A stretch of DNA of 64,000 nt from Acanthosepion lycidas (taxonomy: Eukaryota; Mollusca; Cephalopoda; Sepiida; Sepiidae): NCBI GenBank assembly GCA_963932145.1, contig OZ010600.1:53510026-53574025 (forward strand). The letters run 5' to 3'. The notes beneath the pieces were generated by a model. That model was given only the letters and a program-made list of their open reading frames with translations, had not been told where the DNA came from and ran no database searches. A program made the position numbers and the translations under genes. This document shows positions 51,482-62,702 of this stretch, in pieces (the first letter of the stretch is position 1; every line of letters starts with the position of its first letter).

Positions 51482-51583
51482 TTAGTTTGGTACAAAAATA
51501 ATGACGTAATAATGTCGTTTTTTGACGTGTTTTTTAACGTCAGGAAACGACAATATTACGTCATTATTTTTGCACCAACCTAA
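51482..51583. mobile_element. Mariner-type MITE, 102 bp, complete
   Basis: TTAGTTTGGTACAAAAATAA to TTTTTGCACCAACCTAA, flanked by TA. The inside is a long palindrome built from GACGTAATAATGTCG and TTTTTTGACGT. Almost the same as 59,660-59,761. Confidence 0.93.
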
Positions 51584-51749
51584 TAAATGGAATTATTTTT
51601 AAAGCTTTTTTTTTTTTTTTTGGTTAGGGAATCTTGTACAAATATTTGTAGGCCTGCCATTGAACTAGAATATACATGCACACACGCAAACGTATGAACA
51701 GAGAAATGATTTGTTATTCTCATTCGAATTTCTATATAAGAGCGCCTCT

Positions 51750-52200
51750 TGTATTTCTCGCGCCACATCTTTCTTCCTCTTTTTGATATTCCTTCCATAT
51801 ATCTCAGCCTCTTTTGCCTGTTTTCTCTAAATTTTCTTTTCCTGTATTGCTTATTCTTCTACTTCTCTGTGCTTCCCATAAACCTTCTCTCTCTCTGTAA
51901 TAATCTTCTTCTCTCTCTCTCTTTCACTGTCTCTTTGGTTTACTTTCTCCAAAAATTATCTTCCGATATTTTTCACTCACATATGTGCTTTTTCGAATTC
52001 GTCTCTCCCTGTATTCCCCACTCTCTTACTTCTGTCTGCTTTTTGAAATGTTTTCTCCCTGTATTCCTCACTCTCTCTTTGATCTACTGTCTCTAAATAT
52101 TCTCTTCCGGTATTTCTCACCCTCCCCTTTTTTTTTTCTACTTCCTCTAACTCTTCTCTCGCTGTATTTCTCACCCTCCCTCTTTTTTCTACTTCCTCTA
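51750..52200. repeat. Pyrimidine-rich flank of the satellite
   Basis: C/T-rich strand with diverged pieces of the 103-bp unit (CTCTAAATTTTCTTTTCCTGTATT, CCCTGTATTCCTCACTCTC). Confidence 0.7.
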
Positions 52201-54128
52201 AATCCTCTCTCCCTTTAATTCACACCCTCTCTCTTTGGCCTACTGTCTCTAAATTTTCTCTCGCTGTATTTCTCACCCTCCTTTTTTTTCTGCTTCCTCT
52301 AAATGCTATCTCCCTTTAATTCACACCCTCTCTCTTTTTGGCCTAATGTCTCTAACCCTTCTCTCGCTGTATTTCTCACACTCCCTCTTTTTTCCGATTT
52401 CTCTAAATCTTCTCTCCCTTTATTTCACACATTCTCTCTTTGGCTTAATGTCTCTAACTCTTCTCTCGCTGTATTTCTCACACTCCCTCTTTTTTCCGAT
52501 TTCTCTAAATCTTCTCTCCCTTTATTTCACACATTCTCTCTTTGGCTTAATGTCTCTAAATCTTCTCTCGCTGTATTTCTCACACTCCCTCTTTTTTTCT
52601 GATTTCTCTAAATCTTCTCTCCCTTTAATTCACACCCTCTCTCTTTGGCCTAATGTCTCTAAATCTTCTCTCGCTGTATTTCTCACACTCCCTCTTTTTT
52701 CTGATTTCTCTAAATCTTCTCTCCCTTTAATTCACACCCTCTCTCTTTGGCCTAATGTCTCTAAATCTTCTCTCGCTGTATTTCTCACACTCCCTCTTTT
52801 TTTCTGATTTCTCTAAATCTTCTCTCCCTTTATTTCACACATTCTCTCTTTGGCTTAATGTCTCTAACTCTTCTCTCGCTGTATTTCTCACACTCCCTCT
52901 TTTTTTCTGATTTCTCTAAATCTTCTCTCCCTTTAATTCACACCCTCTCTCTTTTGCCTAATGTCTCTAAATCTTCTCTCGCTGTATTTCTCACACTCCC
53001 TCTTTTTTTCTGATTTCTCTAAATCTTCTCTCCCTTTAATTCACACCCTCTCTCTTTGGCCTAATGTCTCTAAATCTTCTCTCGCTGTATTTCTCACACT
53101 CCCTCTTTTTTTCTGATTTCTCTAAATCTTCTCTCCCTTTAATTCACACCCTCTCTCTTTGGCCTAATGTCTCTAAATCTTCTCTCGCTGTATTTCTCAC
53201 ACTCCCTCTTTTTTTCTGATTTCTCTAAATCTTCTCTCCCTTTAATTCACACCCTCTCTCTTTGGCCTAATGTCTCTAAATCTTCTCTCGCTGTATTTCT
53301 CACACTCCCTCTTTTTTTCTGATTTCTCTAAATCTTCTCTCCCTTTAATTCACACCCTCTCTCTTTGGCCTAATGTCTCTAAATCTTCTCTCGCTGTATT
53401 TCTCACACTCCCTCTTTTTTTCTGATTTCTCTAAATCTTCTCTCCCTTTATTTCACACATTCTCTCTTTGGCTTAATGTCTCTAAATCTTCTCTCGCTGT
53501 ATTTCTCACACTCCCTCTTTTTTTCTGATTTCTCTAAATCTTCTCTCCCTTTAATTCACACCCTCTCTCTTTTGCCTAATGTCTCTAAATCTTCTCTCGC
53601 TGTATTTCTCACACTCCCTCTTTTTTTCTGATTTCTCTAAATCTTCTCTCCCTTTAATTCACACCCTCTCTCTTTGGCCTAATGTCTCTAAATCTTCTCT
53701 CGCTGTATTTCTCGCACTCCCTCTTTTTTTCTGATTTCTCTAAATCTTCTCTCCCTTTAATTCACACCCACTCTCTTTGGCCTAATGTCTCTAAATCTTC
53801 TCTCGCTGTATTTCTCACACTCCCTCTTTTTTTCTGATTTCTCTAAATCTTCTCTCCCTTTAATTCACACCCTCTCTCTTTGGCCTAATGTCTCTAAATC
53901 TTCTCTCGCTGTATTTCTCACACTCCCTCTTTTTTTCTGATTTCTCTAAATCTTCTCTCCCTTTAATTCACACCCTCTCTCTTTGGCCTAATGTCTCTAA
54001 ATCTTCTCTCGCTGTATTTCTCACACTCCCTCTTTTTTTCTGATTTCTCTAAATCTTCTCTCCCTTTAATTCACACCCTCTCTCTTTGGTCTAATGTCTC
54101 TAAATCTTCTCTCGCTGTATTTCTCAAT
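52200..54128. repeat. 103-bp polypyrimidine satellite, about 18-19 units
   Basis: The unit is TCTCTAAATCTTCTCTCGCT.. TCACACTCCCTC.. then TCTCTAAATCTTCTCTCCCT.. CACACCCTCTCTCTTTGGCC. The period is 102-103 bp. The unit is itself two diverged halves of about 51 bp. The plus strand is about 80 percent pyrimidine throughout. Confidence 0.95.
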
Positions 54129-54129
54129 C

Positions 54130-55382
54130 AGTCTCTTTTATCGGACTTCTTTATTTCTCTTTTTTAATTATCTTTTCCCTCTCTGTCTTTCTTTATCACT
54201 TTTTTCTTCTGTCTTCAATTTTATTGCCTTAACTTCTTTTTTTATTATCTTCCTTCAGACCTTCTTTTGTCTTCATTTTCTCTCACTTCCCGCTCTTTAT
54301 TGCCTCCCCCCACTAACTGCAGACGTCATTCTCGTTTTCATGTTCGAGCGTAATATAACAACAATCGGAGTATTTATCGACGCTTTGCTTCTGTTGCCGT
54401 TTGATTTCGCAATAATCACGTTTTAACGAGAAGTGGAGGGAAAACACACAGCGATATCATTGTGAAACGAAAACAAAGCAAAACAAATATAATCAAGACA
54501 TCGTTTGCGATCCTCTAAATATCTAATAATTTAGTTAAATACAAATGCACGAAAGATTCGAATTTTATGTTCACTTTACTCTTCTAAGTGAAGAAATGAT
54601 TTGACTTTGAGAGAACTACATTTTAAAACAGCAGTTTTAAAATGTCAGTATACGGAATGAATATTAATGAACGACATTTCGAAAAAGCAGGGCTATAAAG
54701 CGTTAAACTGAAAAGTCAAGTAGAGGCATCAATTTTTAATTTCCTTCATCATAACGTTCACAAATAAAGCAACAAGAACAAAAAAAAATACAAACGTTTA
54801 AATTATAAATAGAACAAAATTTTAGCCCGAACTCCACTTGTATGAACTAATTTTAACTCCCTTAAAAAATTGAAAGAAGAATCTGCAATGTTATCAGCCT
54901 TGACCTGACAGCACGGATTCGATTACTTTCCCATCGGTGTAACTTAGATTATTTGTGCATTTTCTGTAAATATTTACATGGCAATTGTTTTGATGAACTC
55001 TACTTTTTGGTACTGAAATTTTTGTCAAAATCAAGGACTGTATGTGCGTATGGGGGGGGGGGTATTATTAACACTATTTTGTTTAGCTTCTTGTAAATAT
55101 ATATTAAAATACATTACAAACACCCATTGGGATTAGATTTTTTTAAATTGTTGTTATTACCACCTCCCGATACACAAAATTTTTGCATTTAACTAGTTTA
55201 AGACCTCATAGAGACTTGAGGTATTATGGTGATTGTAGTAAGAATGGCAAGTAAGAATGTGCTGTATTGGTGTAAGCATTATTGTTGCATGTTTGGGTCA
55301 GTAATTGTGGCTAGCCTTCCTCATTCCCCCTTTCTGCTTTGTGCCACATTTTTGTATCTTGACATTATTTTTTTGGTAACCC
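54130..55382. other. No recognisable feature
   Basis: AT-rich DNA with a G10 run near 55,055. No gene evidence. Confidence 0.45.
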
Positions 55383-55713
55383 GACTTCATGAATTTAAGC
55401 GCAGTACTAGATTGGCAATTAGTTCTCATCATTTTCCGGTTGAAATTGCTAAGTGCAAGCATAAGTTTTATTCTAGTGGTTTCTCTTTTTACACTTCTCG
55501 CATGTGGAACACTTTTCTATCTTCTTGCTTTCCTGTCAACTACGATCTTCAAAAATTTAAATGCAATGTCAGTTGTCAGCTTCTGTTTCCCTGAATACTG
55601 TTCTTATTGTCTATTCACAGCATCAACGTTTTTCGCAGTGTTTTTCACTCTCAGTAAACCCTTGCGTCTTAGCGGCTTTAGCACCTTGGTTGGAGCGAAA
55701 GGGTTTTAAAAAA
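55383..55713 (+). pseudogene. LINE (Jockey/CR1-like) C-terminus and 3' UTR
   Basis: The frame reads LHEFKRSTRLAISSHHFPVE, then IAKCKHKFYSSGFSFYTSRM and WNTFLSSCFPVNYDLQKFKC before a stop. It is the WNSLP..FP..YDLQKFK C-terminus of the family at 16.1 and 31.0 kb. The UTR CCCTTGCGTCTTAGCGGC and an A-rich end follow. 5'-truncated. Confidence 0.85.
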
Positions 55714-56209
55714 CAAAGAAACAAAAACGTCCAAAACTTAATGGGTACTGCTTATTCACATCTAAGAGACAGTCAATGTTGTAGGCTTTGCATCGGAGAT
55801 CAGGATCAAGCAGTTTACCACAAAGGGAGTATTGTAACGGTTCTCGCCACTCCTCTTCCGTAGTGCTTTTCTCTTATAAAAAGTATAAGGCCACAGTCTC
55901 ACCAGGCAAGGTGTTGCTGTTGTGATTTCTATAGTAACTTGAATTTACGGGAAGTTAGGTGTCATCCCAACGCCCAACCGGTTTTAAATTCAGAGTTTTC
56001 CTTCTCATAGACCGGTTACCAATGGGGGCTAGAGAGCTCAGTCTACCCTGTTGTTTAACTCATAGAGTTAAGAGATTAACGCCTTCCATAAACTACGCAA
56101 TGTATTAATAAATAAGAATATGTCGTTAGAGACAAAGAAAAAGATTGCCGAACTGCTCTACCATATTTGTTCTCTTGCATAACAATGAATGCGGGACAAT
56201 TTCCTTATA
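55714..56209. other. No recognisable feature
   Basis: It contains AGACCGGTTACCAATGGGGGC, resembling a tRNA SINE body, but too diverged to delimit. Confidence 0.35.
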
Positions 56210-56290
56210 AATGAAAAGTGAAGCGATAGATACGTGGTTCTACAGACATATGATGAGAATACCATTGTGGGGAATTTTAATTACCCACCA
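56210..56290 (+). pseudogene. RTE-like LINE C-terminal scrap
   Basis: SEAIDTWFYRHMMRIPLWG matches the EAT.MWFYRRMLRI.W motif near the C-terminus of RTE-type LINEs, the same motif as at 57,560. Confidence 0.65.
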
Positions 56291-56731
56291 AAATGCTTTA
56301 ATGTTACGATGTATTTCAGTTGCAGATGTCGTGTAATCCTGTTCAAAGAAATACAAAGGAAAGATCGCAAAAAAATAAAGCATAACTATGGAGACTATGT
56401 TTTAGTACCACTGACACCAAAAATGTCTCAATCTGTGTGCGACGTGTATGCGCGTGGGTGCGTAACAAGACTAAGGGTTCTCCTTAAACTTGTCGCACAC
56501 ACAAAGTAGCCGAAATCAATTCCTACCTTACTTCTAAGCAATGTCCATTCTCCTGTTGAAATCCGAAGTGAGATTTTTTTTAATTTGAAGCTGAATTCGA
56601 TAATATCACGTGACTACTGTACTCTCACGTCACTACTGTAATGTCACGTGACTACATACCTAATTTTTACCACTCATGCTTAATTTATCCACGTATATGT
56701 GTATTTTTTTCATGTTATTTATCCACTTATA

Positions 56732-57008
56732 AAGGGTGCTCCATTAACTTGGACCAATTTTAATGTGAATTAAATTTAAGCGTCTATTGATTTTTTTCTT
56801 TTTCTTTCAGATTTGGCGGAAATTTGGGCGATATTATTTTTCACACATAATTGCCATGACTTAAATCCAATAGAGAAATAAATAAATTTTCCCCAATAAC
56901 TCTAATTTATTTACTGCTTACTTTGATCCGTCTTAATGAAACACCCTTATATATAATCCCCCTTAATGAAACACCCTTTTATACAATCCGTCTTAATGAA
57001 ACACCCTT
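56732..57008. mobile_element. MITE with triplicated right end
   Basis: The left end AAGGGTGCTCCATTAACTT is matched by the inverse ATGAAACACCCTT at the right. The right end occurs three times in tandem with a 30-bp period (ending 56,948, 56,978 and 57,008). No coding frame. Confidence 0.65.
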
Positions 57009-57019
57009 TATATGGAAAA

Positions 57020-57890
57020 ATCCACTATGAACTGGGCATGTGAGTAATGGGGAAGTTTTAAAGAACATTGGAACAGAAACAATCAAGAAAGTACAGAAAT
57101 CTTGCCGATGTTATAACAGACGATGTAAAATTTGACACCGAAATCTGAAGATGTATTGGAATAGTTAAATATGCCGTTCAAAAGCTAATCAAAGTTTTAA
57201 GTAGAAAAATTGTGTAAGAAAACGATCTGGTGTAAATAGATGGTAGAACAGGGTATAGAGAGATACAAAAAAACAAAAAAAAAATTACTAAAGAGCGGTA
57301 AATTGTGGAGGGCCATGATCGCCAACGTTCTAAAGGTACATGGTATATAAAAGAAGAAGACTACCATTAAGCATGTCATTTTTCAGTTGATATTAGCTAG
57401 ACGCACAAAAAAAAAAATCAAAAAAATTACTAAGAGCTACAAATGACGTGAAATTGGGGAAAGCCATTATCGCCAACGCTAGGTAAATATCAACTCTTTT
57501 ATATGGTAGCCAATGGTGGACAATTCCCGTACAGGTGAAGACGATACTTGAGGCAACAGAAATGTGGTTCTACAGAAGGTTGCTGAGAATGCACTGGACA
57601 GCATGTGACCAACGAGAAAGTTTTAGATAAAAAGGAAACCAAAACGACACATACTTAACACCAGGAAGTGACAGTCGAAATTTCTAGGATACATAGTGAG
57701 TAAAAGAGAGCTTGTTAAATATGATACTCAAATGGCGGATTACAGGCGACAAGAGAAGAGAAGAGAAGAAACAACGACTAACATGCTAAAGAGTCTGTGT
57801 GAATGGGTGACAGAGTGGGGAAAACAGGTGACAGGAACTTGTAGAGAGTCATGACCGCCTACATTCTGAAAGGGTCAAGGCACATAAAAT
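57020..57890 (+). pseudogene. RTE-like LINE 3' ends, two or three copies in series
   Basis: At 57,555-57,890: EATEMWFYRRLLRMHWTA, then remains of KLLNM.LKWRITG and RHDR.HSERVKAHK, the C-terminal region of an RTE-type LINE. At 57,020-57,360 and 57,410-57,485, the GGGAAGTTTTAAAGAACATTGG text and GTGGAGGGCCATGATCGCCAACG or AAGCCATTATCGCCAACGCT text give parts of the same 3' end. All are broken by stops. Confidence 0.65.
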
Positions 57891-58021
57891 AATGTTTCTA
57901 TTAATCGATTATTGAGATATGGTCCCGTAAATATGATCCCTTAAATATGATCCCTTAAATATGATTACTAATTTTTATTTGACGGGATGGTAATGTCTTT
58001 TCTCCTTGTTGCTGTCGATGT

Positions 58022-58031
58022 TTCTCTTCTT

Positions 58032-58094
<63 letters not shown>

Positions 58095-58121
58095 GTTGTT
58101 GTTGTTGTTGTTGTTGTTCTT

Positions 58122-58152
<31 letters not shown>

Positions 58153-58218
58153 TTATTATTATTATTATTATTATTGTTGCTGTTGTTGTTGTTGTTGTTG
58201 TTATTATTATTATTATTT
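58022..58218. repeat. (CTT)/(ATT)/(GTT) trinucleotide tract
   Basis: Alternating blocks of CTT, ATT and GTT. Frames through it encode homopolymers only. Confidence 0.95.
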
Positions 58219-58400
58219 AGTCCTGAGTATGACGATAAACTACATCCGGCAGCGTGACCTTTGATCGGAAGATTGAAGGTTTTGAGGAGCCAAGGAATCA
58301 TCTCTTAATTGCTTTTGTATCCAAGTCTACCCTCACTCATGGTTGTAGCGCCTGCTAGGGTGCCAGCTACGGGCAAATAGTTATCCCCACCCTAAAAAAA
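58219..58400 (+). mobile_element. AAACC-tailed SINE-like element, 5' part
   Basis: AGTCCTGAGTATGACGATAA, ACATCCGGCAGCGTGACC, TTTGTATCCAAGTCTACCC, GTGCCAGCTACGGGCAAATAG. Confidence 0.8.
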
Positions 58401-58834
58401 ACAAAAAAAAAAAACATTATGAAATTATAAAAAATATATATTGTAGTATTAGTATCGTATTATAAAATATAAACAGCGAATATGTATCTTTGCCATTCTT
58501 TACGTTTATAAGATGTTTAGCTGTTATTCGTCAAGTTGTTTATGACTGTAAGCGTTTACTCATCGAGTATAGCGTTACTAATGATACTTTTCTCATTAAC
58601 TTTTACTTTTTTTTAACTCATTTAATTAGAAGATGGGGTAAAGAGATAGGGGAAAAAAGGTTAGTCTTTTGTAATTTGGTCTCTCAAAAAAGGAACTCGC
58701 ATGATATACGAGATACATGATAAAATATTTTTATAAGAGAAAATTTGAGGGTCGCACGATACGCAAGATCGCGCGTTATACGAGTATATACGGTATGTCA
58801 TATTTTTAAGCATTTCAAAGCCCCTAAGAAATGT

Positions 58835-58918
58835 AAATTTCGGCAATAAATGACCCATAAGTTGTTGCTATGTCGTTAAACAAAAACAGCAACAAAAATT
58901 ATTATTATTATTATTAAT
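58835..58918 (+). mobile_element. AAACC-tailed SINE-like element, 3' tail, and ATT tract
   Basis: TTCGGCAATAAATGACCCATA, GTTGTTGCTATGTCGTTAAAC, then CAAAAACAGCAACAAAAATT and ATT units. Confidence 0.7.
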
Positions 58919-59285
58919 TTTATTTTCTTTGCTTTCTGGCGTTTACACATTTCTTTCCAGGTCCCACCCAAGGACCTAAGGTTAGAAATGGCATCATGAC
59001 ACTTTTCACTGACAAAAAAAAAAAAAAAATAAATAAAAATAAAAAAAATACAATAAAAATTACATAGATAGAGCCCTTCGTAAAGTGTGGGCTGTACTTG
59101 TCAGAACAATTTTTTTGTATCTCCTTGAGGCATGGGCTTCCAGGAATCCCTGCAATTAGTCTACTGCAATCTTTTCCAGCCAGTCCTAGGGCTCCAACTA
59201 CAACAGGGATTGCTGATGTTCCCATATGCCACATTTTCGAGACTTCTATTTCAAGGTCCTTGTATTTTGACAGCTTTTTGAATTG
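58919..59285 (-). pseudogene. LINE C-terminal fragment (VPVVVGALG family)
   Basis: Minus strand: NVAYGNISNPCCSWSPRTGW in one frame and MWHMGTSAIPVVVGALGLAG, then KDCSRLIAGIPGSPCLKEIQK in another. The pattern MW....IPVVVGALG....K.L...I.G.....E.QK is the C-terminus of a LINE clade common in molluscs. The 3' UTR ends in (AAT)n on the minus strand, seen as ATT units at 58,900-58,918. Confidence 0.75.
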
Positions 59286-59310
59286 TTATTATTATTATTA
59301 TTATTATTTA
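59286..59310. repeat. (ATT)n tract
   Basis: Eight ATT units at the truncated 5' side of the LINE fragment. Confidence 0.9.
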
Positions 59311-59659
59311 TTTATTTTTTATTTTTTATTTTGCTTTGTTTTGTAAGAGTTGCCCTAAGTCTTAAACAGAAACATCAAGAGACGGCAAATTTTTGCACCT
59401 GACGTGCTCATAGGTGAGTTCTCATATATTTTGTGCGAATAGGAAAATGTTTACAAAATTTAAAAAAAAAAAAAAAAAAAGTCTGCAGAAATTTCAAAAT
59501 TAAGTACTTAATGCATTATAATGTATTGAGTTTTATTACGAAGATTTATTCGTAAAATATTCAAGCTTCCGATTCCAAGAAGCGACTGAAGGGCAATTCC
59601 TAAAATATTTCTAAAATATGTCTATGTTTTAAAATTTCCTCCATGGAGAAAAAAATTTA

Positions 59660-59761
59660 TTAGGTTGGTGCAAAAACAATGACGTAATAATGTCGTTTTC
59701 TGACGTATTTTTTAACGTCAGAAAACGACATTATTACGTCATTATTTTTGCACCAACCTAA
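59660..59761. mobile_element. Mariner-type MITE, 102 bp, complete
   Basis: TTAGGTTGGTGCAAAAACAA to TTTTTGCACCAACCTAA with flanking TA. The two halves are almost perfect inverses, so the whole element is one long hairpin. Confidence 0.95.
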
Positions 59762-59924
59762 TACTTAAGATGCGTGAGGTAGCCATGAGTGGGATTTTTT
59801 TTTTTTTTTAATTCACTTGGTTTTGGACTACCAGGAATTTGGGTGTGTTTCCATTTTTCGGCATCATTCTCATTCCTCCAATGATTACAGGTCGTGTGAT
59901 GATTTTGAGATACCATTATTATTT

Positions 59925-60071
59925 GTTGTTTGTTTAGCGGCACATCAACATCTTATGGGTCATTTAATGCCGAAATTAAATTTTTTTGTGTGCATTAGTA
60001 ATTTCTTTTATAAAAATGTATTGCCAGTAAGTTTTTTTGTTTTTTTTTACAAAAATATATTGCTGTTATTT

Positions 60072-60115
<44 letters not shown>

Positions 60116-60357
60116 AATGTGTTGCTAGTAAATTTTTTTACTATAAAAATGTATTTTTATACTTTCATAATATTTTGATCCCAGTTTGGGAGGTAAACTA
60201 TTTGCCCATAGTTGGGACCCTAACAGGTGCTGCCACCCCGGGTCATGGTGGACTTGGAAACAACAAGAATCAAGAGGTGACTCCACGCCCCTGAAAACTT
60301 CCCGATTAGAGGCCTTGCTACCGGATGAAGTTTATTGTCATTACATAGGACACATTA
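59925..60357 (-). mobile_element. AAACC-tailed SINE-like element, near complete, inverted
   Basis: From the inverted tail (TTGTTGTTTGTTTAGCGGC, ACATCAACATC) through three inner repeat units (AAAAATGTATTGCCAGTAAG and variants, with a long T run) to ATGAAGTTTATTGTCATTAC, the inverse of the family start. GGTGCTGCCACCCCGGGTCA matches 10,440-10,470. Confidence 0.85.
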
Positions 60358-60388
60358 CTATTATTATTATTATAATAATAATAATAAT

Positions 60389-60445
<57 letters not shown>
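60356..60445. repeat. (ATT)n/(AAT)n tract
   Basis: ATT, then AAT, then ATT units: an inverted trinucleotide block inside the array. Confidence 0.95.
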
Positions 60446-60837
60446 TTCTTTGATTTCTGGCGTTTACACATTTCTTTCCGGGTCCCGCCTAGGGACCTAA
60501 GGTTAGAAATGGCATCATGACACTTTCCACTGACAAAAAAAAAAAAAAAAAAAAAAAAAAATTACATAGATAAAGCCCTTCGTAAAGTGTGGGCTGTACT
60601 TGTCAGAACAATTTTTTGTATCTCCTTGAGGCATGGACTTCCAGGAATCCCTTCAATTAGTCTACTGCAATCTTTTCCAACCAGTCCAGGACTCCAACTA
60701 CAACAGGGATTGTTAATGTTTCCATATGCTACATTTTTGAGATTTCTATTTCAAGGTCCTTGTATTTTGACAGCTTTTTGAATATCTTCAAAGATACATT
60801 GCAGTCAGCAGGGACTGTCATATCAATAAGGAGGCAC
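60446..60837 (-). pseudogene. LINE C-terminal fragment (VPVVVGALG family), second copy
   Basis: Same order as 58,919-59,285 (GTTTACACATTTCTTTCCGGG, GACCTAAGGTTAGAAATGGC, GAGGCATGGACTTCCAGG, CAAGGTCCTTGTATTTTGAC), extended at its 5' side by about 60 bp. ATT arrays on both sides. Confidence 0.75.
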
Positions 60838-60844
60838 TTATTAA

Positions 60845-60898
<54 letters not shown>
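60838..60898. repeat. (ATT)n tract
   Basis: About 19 ATT units. Confidence 0.95.
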
Positions 60899-60899
<1 letters not shown>

Positions 60900-60990
60900 T
60901 CCTTTGGTTTCTGGCGTTTACAAATTTCTTTCCGGGTCCCGCCCATGGACCTAAGGTTAGAAATGGCATCACAACACGTTCCACTGACAA
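60899..60990 (-). repeat. LINE 3' UTR fragment, third copy
   Basis: Only the terminal 92 bp (GGTTTCTGGCGTTTACAAAT to CGTTCCACTGACAA) is present, again between ATT arrays. Confidence 0.8.
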
Positions 60991-60996
60991 TTTATT

Positions 60997-61064
<68 letters not shown>
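60991..61064. repeat. (ATT)n tract
   Basis: About 24 ATT units with one TTTT break. Confidence 0.95.
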
Positions 61065-61065
<1 letters not shown>

Positions 61066-61620
61066 TCCTATACTGCATAATTCGCCTGTCAAATTTGTTG
61101 TATTTAACCTATTGTTCTGAAAATAGAGTTTTATATTCCTTTCTGTGCTTAACACATAAAAAACCTGGCATCATACGGGCATATGATTCTGAGAAATATT
61201 CATAATTCATGGGTGTACGAATAATTTCGTCGTTGACTGTATAACTGTGAAAAAAAAACATGTTGAGAACATCTTCTTCTGATAGAAGTTGCAGCCATAG
61301 CCAGCAACAAAAAAAACTTATCTTTGAAAAAGTCTTTCATAGTTTTCTCTCCATGAAATTACCACAATTACAATTATTTTTCCTAATTGCATAACATCTC
61401 ATCTCTTTGTTTGCAGCTTCTAATACAAAATACTTATTGCTTGTTGAACTCTCCATGGATATCTATAATCTGTACGACTATAAGATACTCGTAAGGAGCT
61501 CATTCAATCATGAATTTAAGAAAAAATTCAAATTGCGAAACCCTGAAATTTTCACTGGTACAACTAGCGCCATATTAATTTGGTGACGAGAATGTATCTT
61601 CATTTTGATTTCCGTTCAGT
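61065..61620. other. No recognisable feature
   Basis: AT-rich DNA, no repeat or gene evidence. Confidence 0.45.
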
Positions 61621-61623
61621 TAT

Positions 61624-62110
61624 GTGCCATGCGTGATACACACTTAGGCGATCATGTATCTTTTGATACATGACTGACGAAGCAGATTTTTCCCGCAGTA
61701 TGTTGTTATTTCTTTCTGTGTTATATCAGTTGCCACCCAAGGCAATAGTATCCGGTTTATCCTGCTATTTACCCATAGCTGGAGGGGAGAAGAGGAGGAT
61801 TCATACCTTTCCCAAGGGTTTTTTTTTGTTTTTTCATTTTTTTTGCTTTGGTTTTGGCCTTGATGACATAGACACTCTCTACCCTTGGTATCAAATAGGT
61901 TATCAAAAACAATTTGCCATTTCTTTCTGCAAACAGTTGCCATCCAAGGCTATAGAACCCGTTCTGTCCTGCTATTTACCCATAGCTGGGAGGGGGGAAT
62001 AGAAAAGGATTCATACCTTTCCCAAGGGAATTTTTTTTTTTTGCTTTTGTTTTGGCCTTGATGATATAGACGTTCTCTATCCTTGGTATCGAATAGGGTC
62101 ATCAAGAAAC
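61624..62110 (-). mobile_element. tRNA SINE 3' body, with a 210-bp tandem duplication
   Basis: ACACTTAGGCGATCATGTATC, GACGAAGCAGATTTTTCCCGC, CCACCCAAGGCAATAGTATCC, CCCATAGCTGG, TTCATACCTTTCCCAAGGG, TTTTGGCCTTGATGACATAGAC. From about 61,900 the block GTTGCCATCCAAGGC to GGCCTTGATGATATAGAC is repeated. Confidence 0.8.
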
Positions 62111-62204
62111 GTTGTTCTTACAACAAAACACAACATAAGCTCAGTAGTCTATTAATTGGAATAATGATGACAGAGCATATCTTAAGACATAGTATGAGAT
62201 CAAT

Positions 62205-62475
62205 CTCTCAGTCAGTTATGTGCCATATGTGATACGCGCTTAGGCTATCATGTATCTTTTGGTACATGACTGACGAGTCAGATTTTTTCCCGCAGTAGGT
62301 TGCCATTTCTTTCTGCGGTAGACCAGCTGCCACCCAAGACAATAGGATCCGGTCTATCCTGCTATTTACCCATAGCTTGGCTAGAAAAAGAGGATTCACA
62401 CCTTTCCCATGGCTAAGTAAATGTAATGGATTCGACTGAAAATCGAACTCGGCTCTCCAAATCCAAGCTGCATTT
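62205..62475 (-). mobile_element. tRNA-derived SINE, near full length
   Basis: Minus strand: B-box GAGAGCCGAGTTCGATTTTC, then GGGAAAGGTGTGAATCC, GCTATGGGTAAATAGCAGG, GGTTGCCATTT context and GATAGCCTAAGCGCGTATC at the end. It is the inverse of the SINE interrupted at 10,332. Confidence 0.8.
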
Positions 62476-62635
62476 TGATTTAGAAAACTTGGGGAAAAAA
62501 GTGACATTTGGCCTGTAAGATGCTGAGTATATTTACAAGACGAATGAAGAGTATAGCAGGGTTAATCAGAGAGGAGTTTCTTCAAGGAGTGGAGCTGGAT
62601 TAGTCCTAGTTAGCTTTCATCCACGATACCATCAT

Positions 62636-62702
62636 TATTACTATTATTATTGTTATTAGTAGTAGTAGTAGTAATAGTAGTACTTGTAACAATAATAATA
62701 AT
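62636..62702. repeat. ATT/AGT/AAT trinucleotide tract
   Basis: ATT, then TAG, then AAT units. Confidence 0.9.

Noticed and set aside
52303-52807. 99- and 153-codon frames rich in LSLYF
   Set aside because: Translations of the 103-bp polypyrimidine satellite, open only because the strand has few purines.
56234-56509. 91-codon frame as a gene
   Set aside because: Its start overlaps a broken RTE-type LINE motif in another frame, and the rest has no domain signal.
58022-58218. Telomere-like repeat
   Set aside because: Trinucleotide units, not TTAGGG.
57975-58301. Poly-Asn/Lys, poly-Leu and poly-Ile frames
   Set aside because: Translations of ATT, CTT and GTT arrays.
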